Part shown: in pieces, positions 15,947 to 25,664 of the stretch
Numbering within the stretch: position 1 is the first letter of the stretch
Layout: every line of letters begins with the position of its first letter
Source of the DNA: Sphingobacterium cavernae
GTDB taxonomy: Bacteria; Bacteroidota; Bacteroidia; Sphingobacteriales; Sphingobacteriaceae
Length of the DNA stretch: 42,882 bases
NCBI RefSeq assembly: GCF_008520265.1
Contig: NZ_VIQM01000039.1
Location: 1 to 42,882, forward strand
Direction of reading: 5' to 3'
The notes under the pieces: generated by a model
What the model saw: only the letters and a program-made list of their open reading frames with translations
Told to the model about the DNA's origin: nothing
Database searches by the model: none
Position numbers and translations under genes: made by a program

Positions 15947-16048
15947 ATACTATAAATTTAACTTTCTCGTTTTATATAAAATTGCCCTTAGCATTTTTTC
16001 AATGTATTTTATTTAGTATATTGATAAACGGTATTGATGCATTAAACT

Positions 16049-18763
16049 GTGTATTTTTTTCTGCGAAACATAATCTTCTTTTTTGCCTTTGTTATTTTTT
16101 TAACAAGCAATTCTCTATACGCGCAAATTCAATTTAGTGGTGCTGTAAAGGATTCTTTGGGTAACCCTATTAAAGATGTTATAGTAAAATTGCATATTGA
16201 AAATGATACTTTATTCCGCGTTACTAATTCTCTCGGCAAATATTTATTTAATGATTTAAACGATAAGCAGATACAGGTCAGTTATAATATGCTAGGCTAT
16301 CTCAGTAAATCGAAAAGTTTTATACTTAACCTTTCTAATCAGAATTTTGTAGCACCAGATGTGATACTACAAAAAATAAACTACATTATACCCGATGTAT
16401 CAGTCACCAGAGTTATCCCAATGGTGATTAATGGTGATACGATTCAGTATAATTTGGGTGCATTCTCATTTCGAAAGCAAACGCTTTTAGAAGATGGATT
16501 GAAAAAGATTCCAGGATTTCAGATAACAAGAGATGGTTCTGTATATTTTAATGGCTACCACATTAAAAAAGTCAAAGTAAATAACAATGAGTTTTTTGGA
16601 GGTGATATTATTACCGCTACTAAAAATCTTCCTGTTGATTATATCAATAATATACAATTGATCGAACTTAATAATAAAAATGAGGGCGCAGAAACAGGCA
16701 TAGCCGATTACCAAGAGAAAGAAAAGTTATTAAATATAAATTTAAAAGAAGACCGAAAAATACTTCACTTCGGACAGATGACAATTGGTTCTGGAACTAA
16801 TGGTCGTTATTTAGGAAGTTTTGGATTAAATAGATTTAATGATGGCAATGAATTATCCTTATTGGGATCTTTTAATAATACAAATACAAATTTGTTTTCA
16901 TACGGAGATATTTCAGGAGGGAAAAGAACCAATACTACATTAGATATTGATGAATTCATAGACCCAATTGATGGTATCAATACGACTTCTTCTATTGGAA
17001 TAAATATGGCTAAAAAGATTGGAAAACAGTCAAGACTAAATACATCATATAGTTATATTAAGAAAAACACATCAATAAGTGGGTATTCAGGTCTTAAATC
17101 TTCATATATAGGAAACACAATCACAAAAAATGAAAACTACGACGAAGAACAAGAAGACGATAATCACAAATTGAGGTTGTTTTTAGACGGAAAATTATTA
17201 AACAAAGATATTGTCAAAGTAGAAGGAATTCTAACTTACAATAAGAAGTCAGTATTTAATAATAAAGAATCTGTTTTAAGTAACTTCCAACAGATAAATA
17301 AGGGTACCAATAGAGATTCATCCACGCATAAAATTCCAATTGCTGATATTGATGTCATTTATTCTAAATATTTTGAAAAGAAGGACCGAAAATTGGTAGG
17401 TAAATTAAATGCTAAATCATATACATTAAAAAACAGACAATTTGTTAATGAGGAGTATTCTGTATATAGTAAAGATGTCATTGATTATACAGATGAGTTA
17501 AATAATCAATTTATTGATCAAAGAAATAAGAATGGATCTACCAATTTATCTCTTTCATTTGTAGAACCATTTATGAGTCACAGTGTTTTTGAATTTAGGT
17601 ATGAGTATGATCATAATAAATTTGATGCACAGCGGTATGTGTATAATTGGCTGGATGCTCGGCAATCGAATATTTTAGATTCTTTAACAGTGGATTATGG
17701 CTATAAATTTAACAGCAATAAAGTAGGTTTAATTTACCAATTTACACCCAATAAAAGAGTCAAATTCAACCTTGGATTTGCTGTGCAGCCAATTCGAATG
17801 AATGGTAAAGTATTAAATGACACATTAGAATATAACTACGAGAATATCAACTTAGTACCTACTACAAACTTTAGCTATAAATTATCATCAAATGTTGATT
17901 TTCAAGTAAGCTATAGGGGTAGAAATAATCAGCCTAGTTTTTTTCAGATTGTTCCGGTTTTAAATAATACAAATTCACGAAATATTATCCTAGGTAATCC
18001 AGAGTTAAAATCAGAATTTTCACATGGATTTGTTACTTCATTGCGGGCGTTTATTCCCACTCGTATGCAATATGTAGAATCAAATTTCTCATATAACTAT
18101 GTGAAGGATAAAATTGTAACGGATAAAAAGCCACTTGAAAATACCACTATCCAACAAACGACCTTTCGAAATGCAAATGGGTATTACGATTGGAAATGGA
18201 ATTATGTATTTAATACACCTTTTAATGACGATAATTGGATGTTTGATATGTCCGGTGGTTTTGATTATTATAACAATATTTCATTTATTGAGGATCGGGA
18301 AAGGACTACTAAACAATTTATTTTCAATCAATCTGTGCAGTTGAAATACTCTTTAAATGATTTTTTAGAAAGTATGTTTAATGCTAATTATTCACGTAAC
18401 AAAGCGAGTTATGACATTCCTTTTCGTACAAAAATTAATGTAGAAACTCTTTTCATGGGACTTGGAGCAAAGGGATATGTGAAGGATAATTTTTCCTTAG
18501 GATTTGAGATGTCACAACGATATAATGATGGTTATATCAATAAATTTATGAATGTGAATCAGACTATGATGAATGCATTTATGGAGTTGACATTTTTGCA
18601 CAATAGAACTGCTTTATTGCGCTTGCAAGCTTACGACTTGTTTGATCAGAATACACAGATGGGTATTTATTCTGAATATATTGGTAATGATGTTTTTGAA
18701 GAGCGTAAGAACAGATTGGGAAGATATTTTATGTTATCCCTAAATATAAGAATGCAAAAATAA
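16049..18763 (+). CDS. Outer-membrane TonB-receptor-like beta-barrel protein
   Basis: A 904-residue protein with a signal peptide ending SLYAQ at about residue 26. A carboxypeptidase-regulatory-like (CarboxypepD_reg) domain follows at about 28-115 (FSGAVKDSLGNPIKDV). Next is a plug-like region around 120-230 (LLEDGLKKIPGFQI, DYINNIQLIEL), then a long Asn- and Tyr-rich beta-barrel ending LNIRMQK. This matches the large Bacteroidota group of TonB-dependent-receptor-like OMPs. There is no SusD partner, so it is not a classical Sus pair. The start is GTG: an in-frame TAA lies 6 bases before it and no ATG would keep the signal peptide. It is followed after 3 bases by the quinone oxidoreductase gene. 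Substrate unknown. Confidence 0.85.
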   Translation: MYFFLRNIIFFFAFVIFLTSNSLYAQIQFSGAVKDSLGNPIKDVIVKLHIENDTLFRVTNSLGKYLFNDLNDKQIQVSYNMLGYLSKSKSFILNLSNQNFVAPDVILQKINYIIPDVSVTRVIPMVINGDTIQYNLGAFSFRKQTLLEDGLKKIPGFQITRDGSVYFNGYHIKKVKVNNNEFFGGDIITATKNLPVDYINNIQLIELNNKNEGAETGIADYQEKEKLLNINLKEDRKILHFGQMTIGSGTNGRYLGSFGLNRFNDGNELSLLGSFNNTNTNLFSYGDISGGKRTNTTLDIDEFIDPIDGINTTSSIGINMAKKIGKQSRLNTSYSYIKKNTSISGYSGLKSSYIGNTITKNENYDEEQEDDNHKLRLFLDGKLLNKDIVKVEGILTYNKKSVFNNKESVLSNFQQINKGTNRDSSTHKIPIADIDVIYSKYFEKKDRKLVGKLNAKSYTLKNRQFVNEEYSVYSKDVIDYTDELNNQFIDQRNKNGSTNLSLSFVEPFMSHSVFEFRYEYDHNKFDAQRYVYNWLDARQSNILDSLTVDYGYKFNSNKVGLIYQFTPNKRVKFNLGFAVQPIRMNGKVLNDTLEYNYENINLVPTTNFSYKLSSNVDFQVSYRGRNNQPSFFQIVPVLNNTNSRNIILGNPELKSEFSHGFVTSLRAFIPTRMQYVESNFSYNYVKDKIVTDKKPLENTTIQQTTFRNANGYYDWKWNYVFNTPFNDDNWMFDMSGGFDYYNNISFIEDRERTTKQFIFNQSVQLKYSLNDFLESMFNANYSRNKASYDIPFRTKINVETLFMGLGAKGYVKDNFSLGFEMSQRYNDGYINKFMNVNQTMMNAFMELTFLHNRTALLRLQAYDLFDQNTQMGIYSEYIGNDVFEERKNRLGRYFMLSLNIRMQK

Positions 18764-18766
18764 ATT

Positions 18767-19738
18767 ATGATGAAGGCTGTTGTGATTAGTGAATTTGGGA
18801 ATGCTGATGTTTTGCAAGTTCAAGAAAGAGAAGTTCCAAAAATAAGTGAGTTTGAGGTCTTAGTTAAAGTGAAAGCTGCAGGAATAAACCGTCCAGATGT
18901 ATTTCAGCGTCAAGGAAAATATCCTGCACCCAATGGAGTGCCACAGGATATTCCAGGTTTGGAAGTGGCGGGTATTGTAGAAGATATCGGGGAGAAGTTG
19001 AGTGGATTTAATTGTGGACAGCGGGTAATGGCACTAGTTCCAGGTGCGGGCTATGCTGAATATGCTAAAGTACATTACGGTTCCGTCATTCCTTTACCTG
19101 ATCAGGTAAGTTTTGAAACTGGTGCTACATTGCCAGAAACAGTATTTACAGTTTGGCATAATCTATTTCAACGAGGTAACCTTCAAAAAGGAGAAGCTGT
19201 ACTTATTCATGGTGGTGCAGGCGGAATTGGATCGACGGCGATTCAATTGGCAAAGTTATTTGGTGCAAAGGTTGTCACTACCGTAAGTATACTTGAAAAG
19301 TCAGATTTTGTTAAATCATTAGGAGCAGATGTCGTTATCAATTATAATGAACAAGATTTTGAAGAAATTTTAAATTCGAATAAAGTAGATATTGTATTAG
19401 ATTACATAGGTGGAGAATATTTCAACAAGAATATAAATGTATTAAACGAAGAAGGTAGATTGATTTACATCAATGCAATGGAGGGAGCGAAGGTAGATTT
19501 AAATTTATTTAAATTGATGCAAAAAAGATTGACTATCTCTGGCAGCACATTAAGAAATCGATCTGTAGAATTTAAACAAAGTCTGACAGAAGATATTGTA
19601 AAGAAAGTTTTACCATTACTTAATGAAGGTAAATTGAAGTCCCAAATATTTAGAAAATTTAGTATTCACGAGGCTTCACAGGCACATTCTTTAATGGAAA
19701 GTGGTGATTTCTTAGGTAAGCTAGTTATAGTCTTTTAG
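18767..19738 (+). CDS. NAD(P)H:quinone oxidoreductase, zeta-crystallin-like MDR
   Basis: Medium-chain dehydrogenase/reductase of 323 residues. AAGINRPDVFQRQGKYPAP near 42-60 and the nucleotide-binding LIHGGAGGIGSTAIQLAK at about 143-160 are typical of the zinc-free quinone reductase branch. The structural-zinc Cys cluster of alcohol dehydrogenases is absent. Expected to reduce quinones with NADPH in the cytosol. It begins 3 bases after the upstream OMP gene, hence probably the same transcript; no functional link is evident. Two adjacent ATGs (18767 and 18770) are possible starts. Confidence 0.92.
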   Translation: MMKAVVISEFGNADVLQVQEREVPKISEFEVLVKVKAAGINRPDVFQRQGKYPAPNGVPQDIPGLEVAGIVEDIGEKLSGFNCGQRVMALVPGAGYAEYAKVHYGSVIPLPDQVSFETGATLPETVFTVWHNLFQRGNLQKGEAVLIHGGAGGIGSTAIQLAKLFGAKVVTTVSILEKSDFVKSLGADVVINYNEQDFEEILNSNKVDIVLDYIGGEYFNKNINVLNEEGRLIYINAMEGAKVDLNLFKLMQKRLTISGSTLRNRSVEFKQSLTEDIVKKVLPLLNEGKLKSQIFRKFSIHEASQAHSLMESGDFLGKLVIVF

Positions 19739-19753
19739 ATTGCTAAAATAATT

Positions 19754-19761
19754 TAGCTTTG
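19754..19761 (+). promoter_or_regulatory. Candidate -7 element of the GH92 gene
   Basis: TAGCTTTG fits TAnnTTTG, 50 bases before the ATG. The -33 part is not clear. It would separate the GH92 gene from the upstream pair. Confidence 0.35.
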
Positions 19762-19811
19762 TCTTTATTGCTATTTTTTTTCATCTTTAACCCAATTAAA
19801 TTATAACCAAG

Positions 19812-22109
19812 ATGAAACCAAAGTTTATTTTAGTATTAATAACCCTTGTTTCCTTATTTTCTAATTCATTTGCGCAACGGATCACAAATGTTGGAAAACC
19901 GTTAGATTATGTCAGTACATTGGTGGGTACACAATCAACCTATTTTCTGTCAAGTGGTAATACATATCCAGCAATTGCAGTTCCTTGGGGAATGAATTTT
20001 TGGAGTCCTCAAACAGGAAAAATGGGAGACGGATGGATGTACACCTATACTTCTGAAAAAATCAGGGGAATAAAACAGACACATCAACCTTCGCCATGGA
20101 TGAATGATTATGGTCAATTCAGTATTATGGCAATGGTGGATAATAAAACATTTGACCAAGACAAGCGGTCAAGTTATTTTTCGCACAAAGCGGAAGTTGC
20201 AAAGCCGCATTATTATGCTGTTTATCTAGCAGATTACGATACCAATGTCGAGGTGACGCCGACTGAACGTGCTGCATATTTTCGTTTTTCTTTCCCTAAA
20301 ACAGACAAAGCTTACGTATTAATTGATGCTTTTGACAAAGGATCTTATGTAGAAGTCATTCCAAAAGAGAACAAAATTATTGGGTATTCAACCAAAAATA
20401 GTGGTGGCGTGCCTGATAATTTCAAAAATTATTTTGTTTTAGAATTTAACAAACCATTCCAAGAAGTTTCGACTTTTGCAGATTCAGTTATGCAAGATGG
20501 CCGTTATATGGTTAAGTCTGATCATGTCGGCGCAATCTTAGGATTTAAAACTTCAGGCAAACAGGACCCTGTTTTGGTTAAAGTGGCATCATCATTTATT
20601 TCTCATGATCAAGCACAATTAAACTTGAGAGAGCTTCATAATCAAACTTTCGATCAAATAAAGAAAAAAGGAGAGGATGTCTGGAACAAGGAATTGGGTA
20701 AAATCGAAGTTCAAGGCGGCACAATAGATCAATTGCGTACATTTTATTCATGTTTATACCGTTCTCTATTGTTCCCGCGTATGTTTTACGAATATGACGC
20801 GAATAATCAGATCGTACATTATTCCCCGTACAACGGAAAAGTTCTTCCTGGCTATATGTTCACAGACACTGGTTTTTGGGATACTTTTAGAGCCTTGTTC
20901 CCATTTTTGAATTTGATGTACCCTGAAGTGAATTTGAAGATACAAGAAGGATTGGCTAATACATATCGTGAAGGAGGATGGTTACCTGAATGGGCTAGTC
21001 CTGGCTACCGCAATATCATGGTGGGTAATAATTCAGCTTCCGTAGTGGCAGATGCTTGGATTAAAGGTGTGCGTTCAAAAGGTATTGAAACATTATATGA
21101 AGGTCTAGTAAAAGGTTCTAAAAATGCAGGTCCGATGACTGCCGTTGGGCGAGCGGGTGCAGAATATTATAATGAATTGGGCTATGTACCCTATGATGTC
21201 AAAATTCATGAGAATGTAGCACGAAGTTTAGAATATTCTTATGACGATTTCTCTATCCGCCAATTAGCTAAGAGTTTGGGTAAACCAAAAGAAGATTTAG
21301 ATTTATACGAAAATCGTTCCTACAATTACCAAAAGCTTTTTGATAGATCTACAGGTTTAATGCGTGGTAAAAATCAAGATGGAACATTCCAATCTCCTTT
21401 TAATCCTTTCAAGTGGGGTGATGCTTTCACCGAGGGAAATAGCTGGCACTACAGTTGGTCTGTTTTCCAAGATTTCGCTGGATTAGCAAAATTGATGGGC
21501 GGAAATAAAGCTATGGAAACAAAACTTGATTCTGTATTTATTTTACCTCCAATATTTGATGATAGTTATTATGGATTTCCAATCCATGAGATTCGTGAAA
21601 TGCAAATTGTAAATATGGGACAATATGCTCACGGTAATCAACCCATACAGCATATGACGTATTTATACAATTATGTAGGTGCGCCATGGAAATCACAATA
21701 TTGGGTTCGAGAGACTATGGATAAAATGTACTCTCCAAATCCAGATGGCTACTGTGGTGATGAGGATAATGGACAGACTTCAGCATGGTATGTATTTTCT
21801 GCTTTGGGATTTTATCCTGTAACACCCGCTGTAGATGAGTATGTTATCGGATCTCCTTTATTTGATAAGGTAGTCTTGCATTTGGATAATGGCAAAAAGA
21901 TAGAGATTCATTCGGCTAATAATTCTGATGAGAACCGATACATTAAATCTTTGCAAGTAAACGGAAAGACTTACAGCAAAAATTACCTTAAACACAGTGA
22001 ACTGGTTAAAGGTTCGGTATTAAATTTTACAATGGATAAAGTTCCAAATACCTTACGTGGTACCACTGTAGCTGATTTCCCTTATTCAATCAGTACAGAA
22101 AAGAAATAA
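19812..22109 (+). CDS. GH92 family glycosidase (alpha-mannosidase-like), exported
   Basis: A 765-residue protein with a signal peptide ending SNSFAQ. The GH92 pattern is clear: YVSTLVGT near the start, NTYPAIAVPWGMNFWSPQ, GIKQTHQPSPW, TGFWDTFRALFPF, and CGDEDNGQTSAWYVFSALGF toward the end. Characterised members are calcium-dependent alpha-mannosidases acting on N-glycan or yeast mannan; the linkage here is unknown. It acts in the periplasm or at the surface. It is an orphan: no SusC/SusD pair, sulfatase or other glycosidase is adjacent, so it does not look like part of a polysaccharide utilisation locus in this window. It ends with a perfect bidirectional hairpin. Confidence 0.93.
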   Translation: MKPKFILVLITLVSLFSNSFAQRITNVGKPLDYVSTLVGTQSTYFLSSGNTYPAIAVPWGMNFWSPQTGKMGDGWMYTYTSEKIRGIKQTHQPSPWMNDYGQFSIMAMVDNKTFDQDKRSSYFSHKAEVAKPHYYAVYLADYDTNVEVTPTERAAYFRFSFPKTDKAYVLIDAFDKGSYVEVIPKENKIIGYSTKNSGGVPDNFKNYFVLEFNKPFQEVSTFADSVMQDGRYMVKSDHVGAILGFKTSGKQDPVLVKVASSFISHDQAQLNLRELHNQTFDQIKKKGEDVWNKELGKIEVQGGTIDQLRTFYSCLYRSLLFPRMFYEYDANNQIVHYSPYNGKVLPGYMFTDTGFWDTFRALFPFLNLMYPEVNLKIQEGLANTYREGGWLPEWASPGYRNIMVGNNSASVVADAWIKGVRSKGIETLYEGLVKGSKNAGPMTAVGRAGAEYYNELGYVPYDVKIHENVARSLEYSYDDFSIRQLAKSLGKPKEDLDLYENRSYNYQKLFDRSTGLMRGKNQDGTFQSPFNPFKWGDAFTEGNSWHYSWSVFQDFAGLAKLMGGNKAMETKLDSVFILPPIFDDSYYGFPIHEIREMQIVNMGQYAHGNQPIQHMTYLYNYVGAPWKSQYWVRETMDKMYSPNPDGYCGDEDNGQTSAWYVFSALGFYPVTPAVDEYVIGSPLFDKVVLHLDNGKKIEIHSANNSDENRYIKSLQVNGKTYSKNYLKHSELVKGSVLNFTMDKVPNTLRGTTVADFPYSISTEKK

Positions 22110-22115
22110 TATTTA

Positions 22116-22153
22116 AACAAACAAGGCTATCAAATTTGATAGCCTTGTTTGTT
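22116..22153. terminator. Bidirectional terminator
   Basis: A perfect 38-bp palindrome with halves 22116-22134 and 22135-22153. It lies between the GH92 gene (plus) and the ABC permease (minus). A-rich and T-rich outer ends serve both strands. Confidence 0.88.
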
Positions 22154-22172
22154 ACATATCATTAATATTAAA

Positions 22173-23189
22173 TCAACACCTAATTTCTCTTCGCATAAAC
22201 ACAAAATAGGATAGAGCGAAGCAGATCATCATTCCTGCTGTAATTCCTGTAAGCTGTGGCCAAACAATCATTATACTATCTATAAACGATAACGGTGATG
22301 GTATAGCAGCGATCATCTGTTCCATGGAAACAGGTCCTAAACTACGGACTGATGGCATGAGAATACTTGTGGTCGCGTCCGTATAAAGTTGACTAGGTGA
22401 TAGACGCATAAGATTCAATATCAGTTCGTGCCAAGCCAGATATTCTTGTTCCGAAATATAGTTTGGATTTGGAATGAAAGGTCGTAAAACAAAATTGATA
22501 ACAATAGGAAAGAATATGGTGAAAAATAACCAAACTCCTATCGCGGTCATAGCCGATGTGGCCCCTTGGCGGAAAACTATAGACAAAAATATAGCTAGAC
22601 TTAACCAAAATCCCACATATAAAATGGTCACAGCAATAAAGCCAATTATGCGAACGATTTCTTGTAATTCAATACTGATTCCAGTGGATATAATTCCTGC
22701 TCCAATCATGAGCATTACCAAAGCTGTAAGCATTGTACTGACAATAATTAAAGGTGCAAAGAATTTTGCGAGCAATAAATTATCTCTGTATAAAGGTTGT
22801 GCGACTAGGCGGGTTAATGTCCCGCTATTGTGCTCCGAGTTGATCGCGTCAAATCCTAAAGCTATTCCAAGTAGAGGTGCCAAAAAGTTTAAAAACACAT
22901 GAAATGGGGGGATGGAATTGTCACTTAAAGTAAGCAATTTTAAATAGACGAATGCACTATCTGGATCTTGTGCATTATTGATTGTGTCTTTTAATCCCGA
23001 AAATGATACAAATAGTGACGCTCCAAAAGTCAATATTATCAAAGCCATTAGAATAATAAATCGCCAACTTCGGATATGTGAAGCAATTTCTTTCTTAATT
23101 AAGACTTTCATCGCCAAAGGGATGATTCCCGACTTTTCCATGCCGCTGTGAGAAACATGACTTTTGAAGATGTTAGTTTTACTTTTCAT
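22173..23189 (-). CDS. ABC-2 type transporter permease (NosY-like)
   Basis: A 338-residue integral membrane protein. About six hydrophobic segments are visible, starting with FIILMALIILTFGASLFVSF (about 44-63) and ending with ITAGMMICFALSYFVF. The first periplasmic loop is long, as in ABC-2 permeases. Between TM1 and TM2 lies NSEHNSGTLTRLVAQPLYRD, the coupling-helix signature of the NosY/Nat-B type. It works with the ATPase encoded just upstream, whose last 11 bases overlap its start. The exported substrate is unknown. A shorter start (MKVLIKKEIASHI) is possible. Confidence 0.85.
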   Translation of the reverse strand: MKSKTNIFKSHVSHSGMEKSGIIPLAMKVLIKKEIASHIRSWRFIILMALIILTFGASLFVSFSGLKDTINNAQDPDSAFVYLKLLTLSDNSIPPFHVFLNFLAPLLGIALGFDAINSEHNSGTLTRLVAQPLYRDNLLLAKFFAPLIIVSTMLTALVMLMIGAGIISTGISIELQEIVRIIGFIAVTILYVGFWLSLAIFLSIVFRQGATSAMTAIGVWLFFTIFFPIVINFVLRPFIPNPNYISEQEYLAWHELILNLMRLSPSQLYTDATTSILMPSVRSLGPVSMEQMIAAIPSPLSFIDSIMIVWPQLTGITAGMMICFALSYFVFMRREIRC

Positions 23190-24141
23190 CTCTTAAATTT
23201 TTATTATCAAAATACTTTGCATAGATATCATCCAACGAGTATCCGTTTCGTTGTACAAAAACGATACTCGCCTCTTGGTAAACCAAAGTTTTTACTGCTT
23301 CTGCTGTGATATCTCGATCTGAATAAATACTTAACACATCCTTATCGAAAGAGATAGACCTGAATCCAGAAATGGACTTTAGCAATTGTTCAAGTTGGAT
23401 TGCATCAATATTTTTGTCTGCAAGTTGAATAATAGTTTTAAACCCTTCATTAATTTGCAATTTCTCTGCGAGGGTTTCAATAGGTCCATCGACAATCATT
23501 TTACCGTCAACAAATATCCCTACACGATCGCATACACGTTGGACTTGATGGAGATGATGAGAAGACATCAGAACAGTTAGGTTTTGATCTTTACTCAATC
23601 GTTGAATTAGCTCTAGAAATTCATTCACTCCACTAGGATCGATTCCTAAAGTGGGTTCATCTAAAATTACAACTTTTGGCTTTTTGATTAAAACTTCAGC
23701 TAGCCCTAGCCGCTGCTTCATGCCTCGAGAAAATGTTCTCGTTTTGTTATTTGCTGCATGATTTAAACCTACGATATCTAGTAAATCGTGAGCAGATTTA
23801 ATTGCCTCTTGGTCATCTATTCCGTTAATGTTTGCTATGAAACATAAATTTTCTAAAGCTGTTATATCAGGATAAAAACCAACATTATCTGGAAGATATC
23901 CTACTAATTTTTTTACATCTAAAGGATTTCTTGTTGCATCATACCCACAAACAGTTGCTGTACCACTTGTTGGTTCGGTTAGACCTAACATCATGAGAAT
24001 ACTTGTAGTTTTACCTGCACCATTTGGCCCAAGCAATCCAAATATTTCACCTGGGTGAATATCAAGATTTAACTTATCAACAGCTTTCTTTGTGCCATAG
24101 CACTTACTCAAATCCTTCAGTTGAATGATTGGATTATTCAT
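23179..24141 (-). CDS. ABC transporter ATP-binding protein (NosF-like)
   Basis: A 320-residue ATPase. Walker A is GPNGAGKTTS (about 37-46), the signature is SRGMKQRLGLAE, Walker B is VVILDEPTLGIDP, and the switch histidine lies in MSSHH. A C-terminal extension of about 100 residues follows, as in NosF/CcmA-type drug and copper-centre exporters. It powers the ABC-2 permease encoded downstream. The upstream gene, 37 bases before it, encodes a NEW3 membrane protein, making a three-gene unit of a kind I recall from other bacteria. Confidence 0.92.
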   Translation of the reverse strand: MNNPIIQLKDLSKCYGTKKAVDKLNLDIHPGEIFGLLGPNGAGKTTSILMMLGLTEPTSGTATVCGYDATRNPLDVKKLVGYLPDNVGFYPDITALENLCFIANINGIDDQEAIKSAHDLLDIVGLNHAANNKTRTFSRGMKQRLGLAEVLIKKPKVVILDEPTLGIDPSGVNEFLELIQRLSKDQNLTVLMSSHHLHQVQRVCDRVGIFVDGKMIVDGPIETLAEKLQINEGFKTIIQLADKNIDAIQLEQLLKSISGFRSISFDKDVLSIYSDRDITAEAVKTLVYQEASIVFVQRNGYSLDDIYAKYFDNKNLRDEK

Positions 24142-24178
24142 GTGAAATCTTGTGATTTAATTCTAAATGGTACTTTTA

Positions 24179-25012
24179 CTATCTTCTTCCATATTTTCGG
24201 ATCAAATAATAAATCAAACCAGCAGCTGCTGCAATGATTAGTATTCCGACCCAACCAGTTAGAATAGAAGTTTTGACCATTATACGAAATGTTACCTCCG
24301 AAGATCCATTAGTTGATTTGGCTGATAATTTGGATACATAGTCTCCAGCAATAGTTTTTTCAGGAACTTTCAACGTAACTTTTACATCAGTTTGCTGACC
24401 TGGTTGTATTTGTTCAATAGAGGAAGGAGCGAAGCTGGCTTCCCACTTACTTGGTAACTGCGAAGATAGGTCTACATTGTTTAATGGCAATGTACCCGTA
24501 TTCTTTACAACCAAAAGTAGTTCTTTACTATTTCCAGCGACTATTTCATCAGATAATCTACCCGATGTTGTAGTAAGCTCTATAGCATAGGAGCCGCGTA
24601 CAGCTGCTTCTAATGCTAAACTTAATGTGTCTGCATTTGAAATTGCTTGAACAGGAATTTTGTATGTTTCAGGTTTTGTCGTGATCGGACAAGTGATTTC
24701 GATACCGATATCTTTTGTCATATTTGGCTCCACTTGAATGGAAGTCACAGTTACACCATCTACACGATACGTTATTTGCCAACCCGCAGGAAGTTTTGTG
24801 GATAAGTTATAGTTAGTAGTTACAGAGTTTCCATTTGTAAGAAGACCATTATAACGAAAAGTTTCGTTTGTAGCAGCTTCTACATTAAGTAATCGCGCTG
24901 TAAAAGTACTTTTGCTATTTGCAGTGTTTTGAGCAATAGCTAATGATAAATAAAGAAATAAGCCATTAAATAGAAGTAGGCACTTTTTAAAGTTTAATAA
25001 TTGTTTTAACAT
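24179..25012 (-). CDS. Membrane-anchored NEW3-domain protein
   Basis: A 277-residue protein. A signal peptide to about residue 27 is followed by two Ig-like NEW3 repeats. The first holds KLPAGWQITY and the second QLPSKWEASFAPSSIEQIQP; each LPxxW plus a following proline-rich turn is typical. A C-terminal helix (WVGILIIAAAAGLIYYLI, about 253-270) with a positive tail RKYGRR anchors it in the inner membrane. The domain would lie outside. NEW3 proteins often accompany ABC exporters, as here. It may act as an extracytoplasmic partner of the transporter (inference). First gene of the unit. Confidence 0.85.
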   Translation of the reverse strand: MLKQLLNFKKCLLLFNGLFLYLSLAIAQNTANSKSTFTARLLNVEAATNETFRYNGLLTNGNSVTTNYNLSTKLPAGWQITYRVDGVTVTSIQVEPNMTKDIGIEITCPITTKPETYKIPVQAISNADTLSLALEAAVRGSYAIELTTTSGRLSDEIVAGNSKELLLVVKNTGTLPLNNVDLSSQLPSKWEASFAPSSIEQIQPGQQTDVKVTLKVPEKTIAGDYVSKLSAKSTNGSSEVTFRIMVKTSILTGWVGILIIAAAAGLIYYLIRKYGRR

Positions 25013-25314
25013 AATCTAAATACTAAAATTTATAATTAAATGAATGATAGCTTTCAAAGAATGTTTATCAGCTGCATTGGCTAATATTTATAAAAAATTT
25101 GCGCCAAAATAATAATCAAAAATGTATTTGTCAATATCAAATTGACAAAAAATGGAAGTTTAAAATATAAAGAATGAAATGACTTTATATTTATGTTTTA
25201 GGGAAGTCTTAACAGTCGTAATTTGTTTAAACTTAAGGAGCTGTGAGCAGTTAAGAAATGCATAAAAATGGACTGTGATTTTTGTCCAAAACAAATACTT
25301 ACTATAAGCTATTT

Positions 25315-25479
25315 TTAAGATTTTGGTAATTCTATAATGAAAATAGTACCTTGACCAGCATTGTTTTCAATCCAAATTTTGCCTTTATGTTGATCGATAA
25401 TTTGTTTACAAATATACAAGCCCAATCCACACGATTCTTCTCCAAAAGTGCCTTCGCGCCTTATGTTGGGTATAAATAC
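25315..25479 (-). pseudogene. Relic of a histidine kinase C-terminus (ATPase domain)
   Basis: The minus-strand frame from 25479 to the TAA at 25315 (54 codons) has no ATG and a stop directly upstream (25480-25482). It reads [35 protein letters not shown], then [14 protein letters not shown]. This is the F/G2-box half of a HATPase_c domain (GLGLxICK, then the Gly-rich lid) with its natural C-terminus. The HisKA domain, N box and everything upstream are missing. No regulator partner is near. The rest of the 25013-25664 gap holds no other recognisable coding sequence and is AT-rich. Confidence 0.85.
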
Positions 25480-25612
25480 TTATTTCTTACCAAGGTAGCG
25501 TGTTTTTAAGTTTATAATTCTATATATAAATATATCAAACAATTGGCATAAATGACAGTAACAATAAAAATATCCTAATAATATATTCAATTTGCATAAT
25601 TGAACGTAAATA

Positions 25613-25646
25613 ACAAAGCCCTTATGTTTTTTCATAAGGGCTTTGT
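25613..25646 (-). terminator. Terminator of the lipoprotein gene
   Basis: ACAAAGCCCTTATG (25613-25626) pairs perfectly with CATAAGGGCTTTGT (25633-25646) over a 6-base loop. It is just 3' of the minus-strand gene ending at 25665. The following T-tract is weak (TTATTT). Confidence 0.8.
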
Positions 25647-25664
25647 GTAATTTATAATTTTGAA

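Noticed and set aside
22474..22902. 142-codon antisense ORF inside the ABC permease
   Set aside because: The permease frame explains the region; the antisense protein has no recognisable feature.
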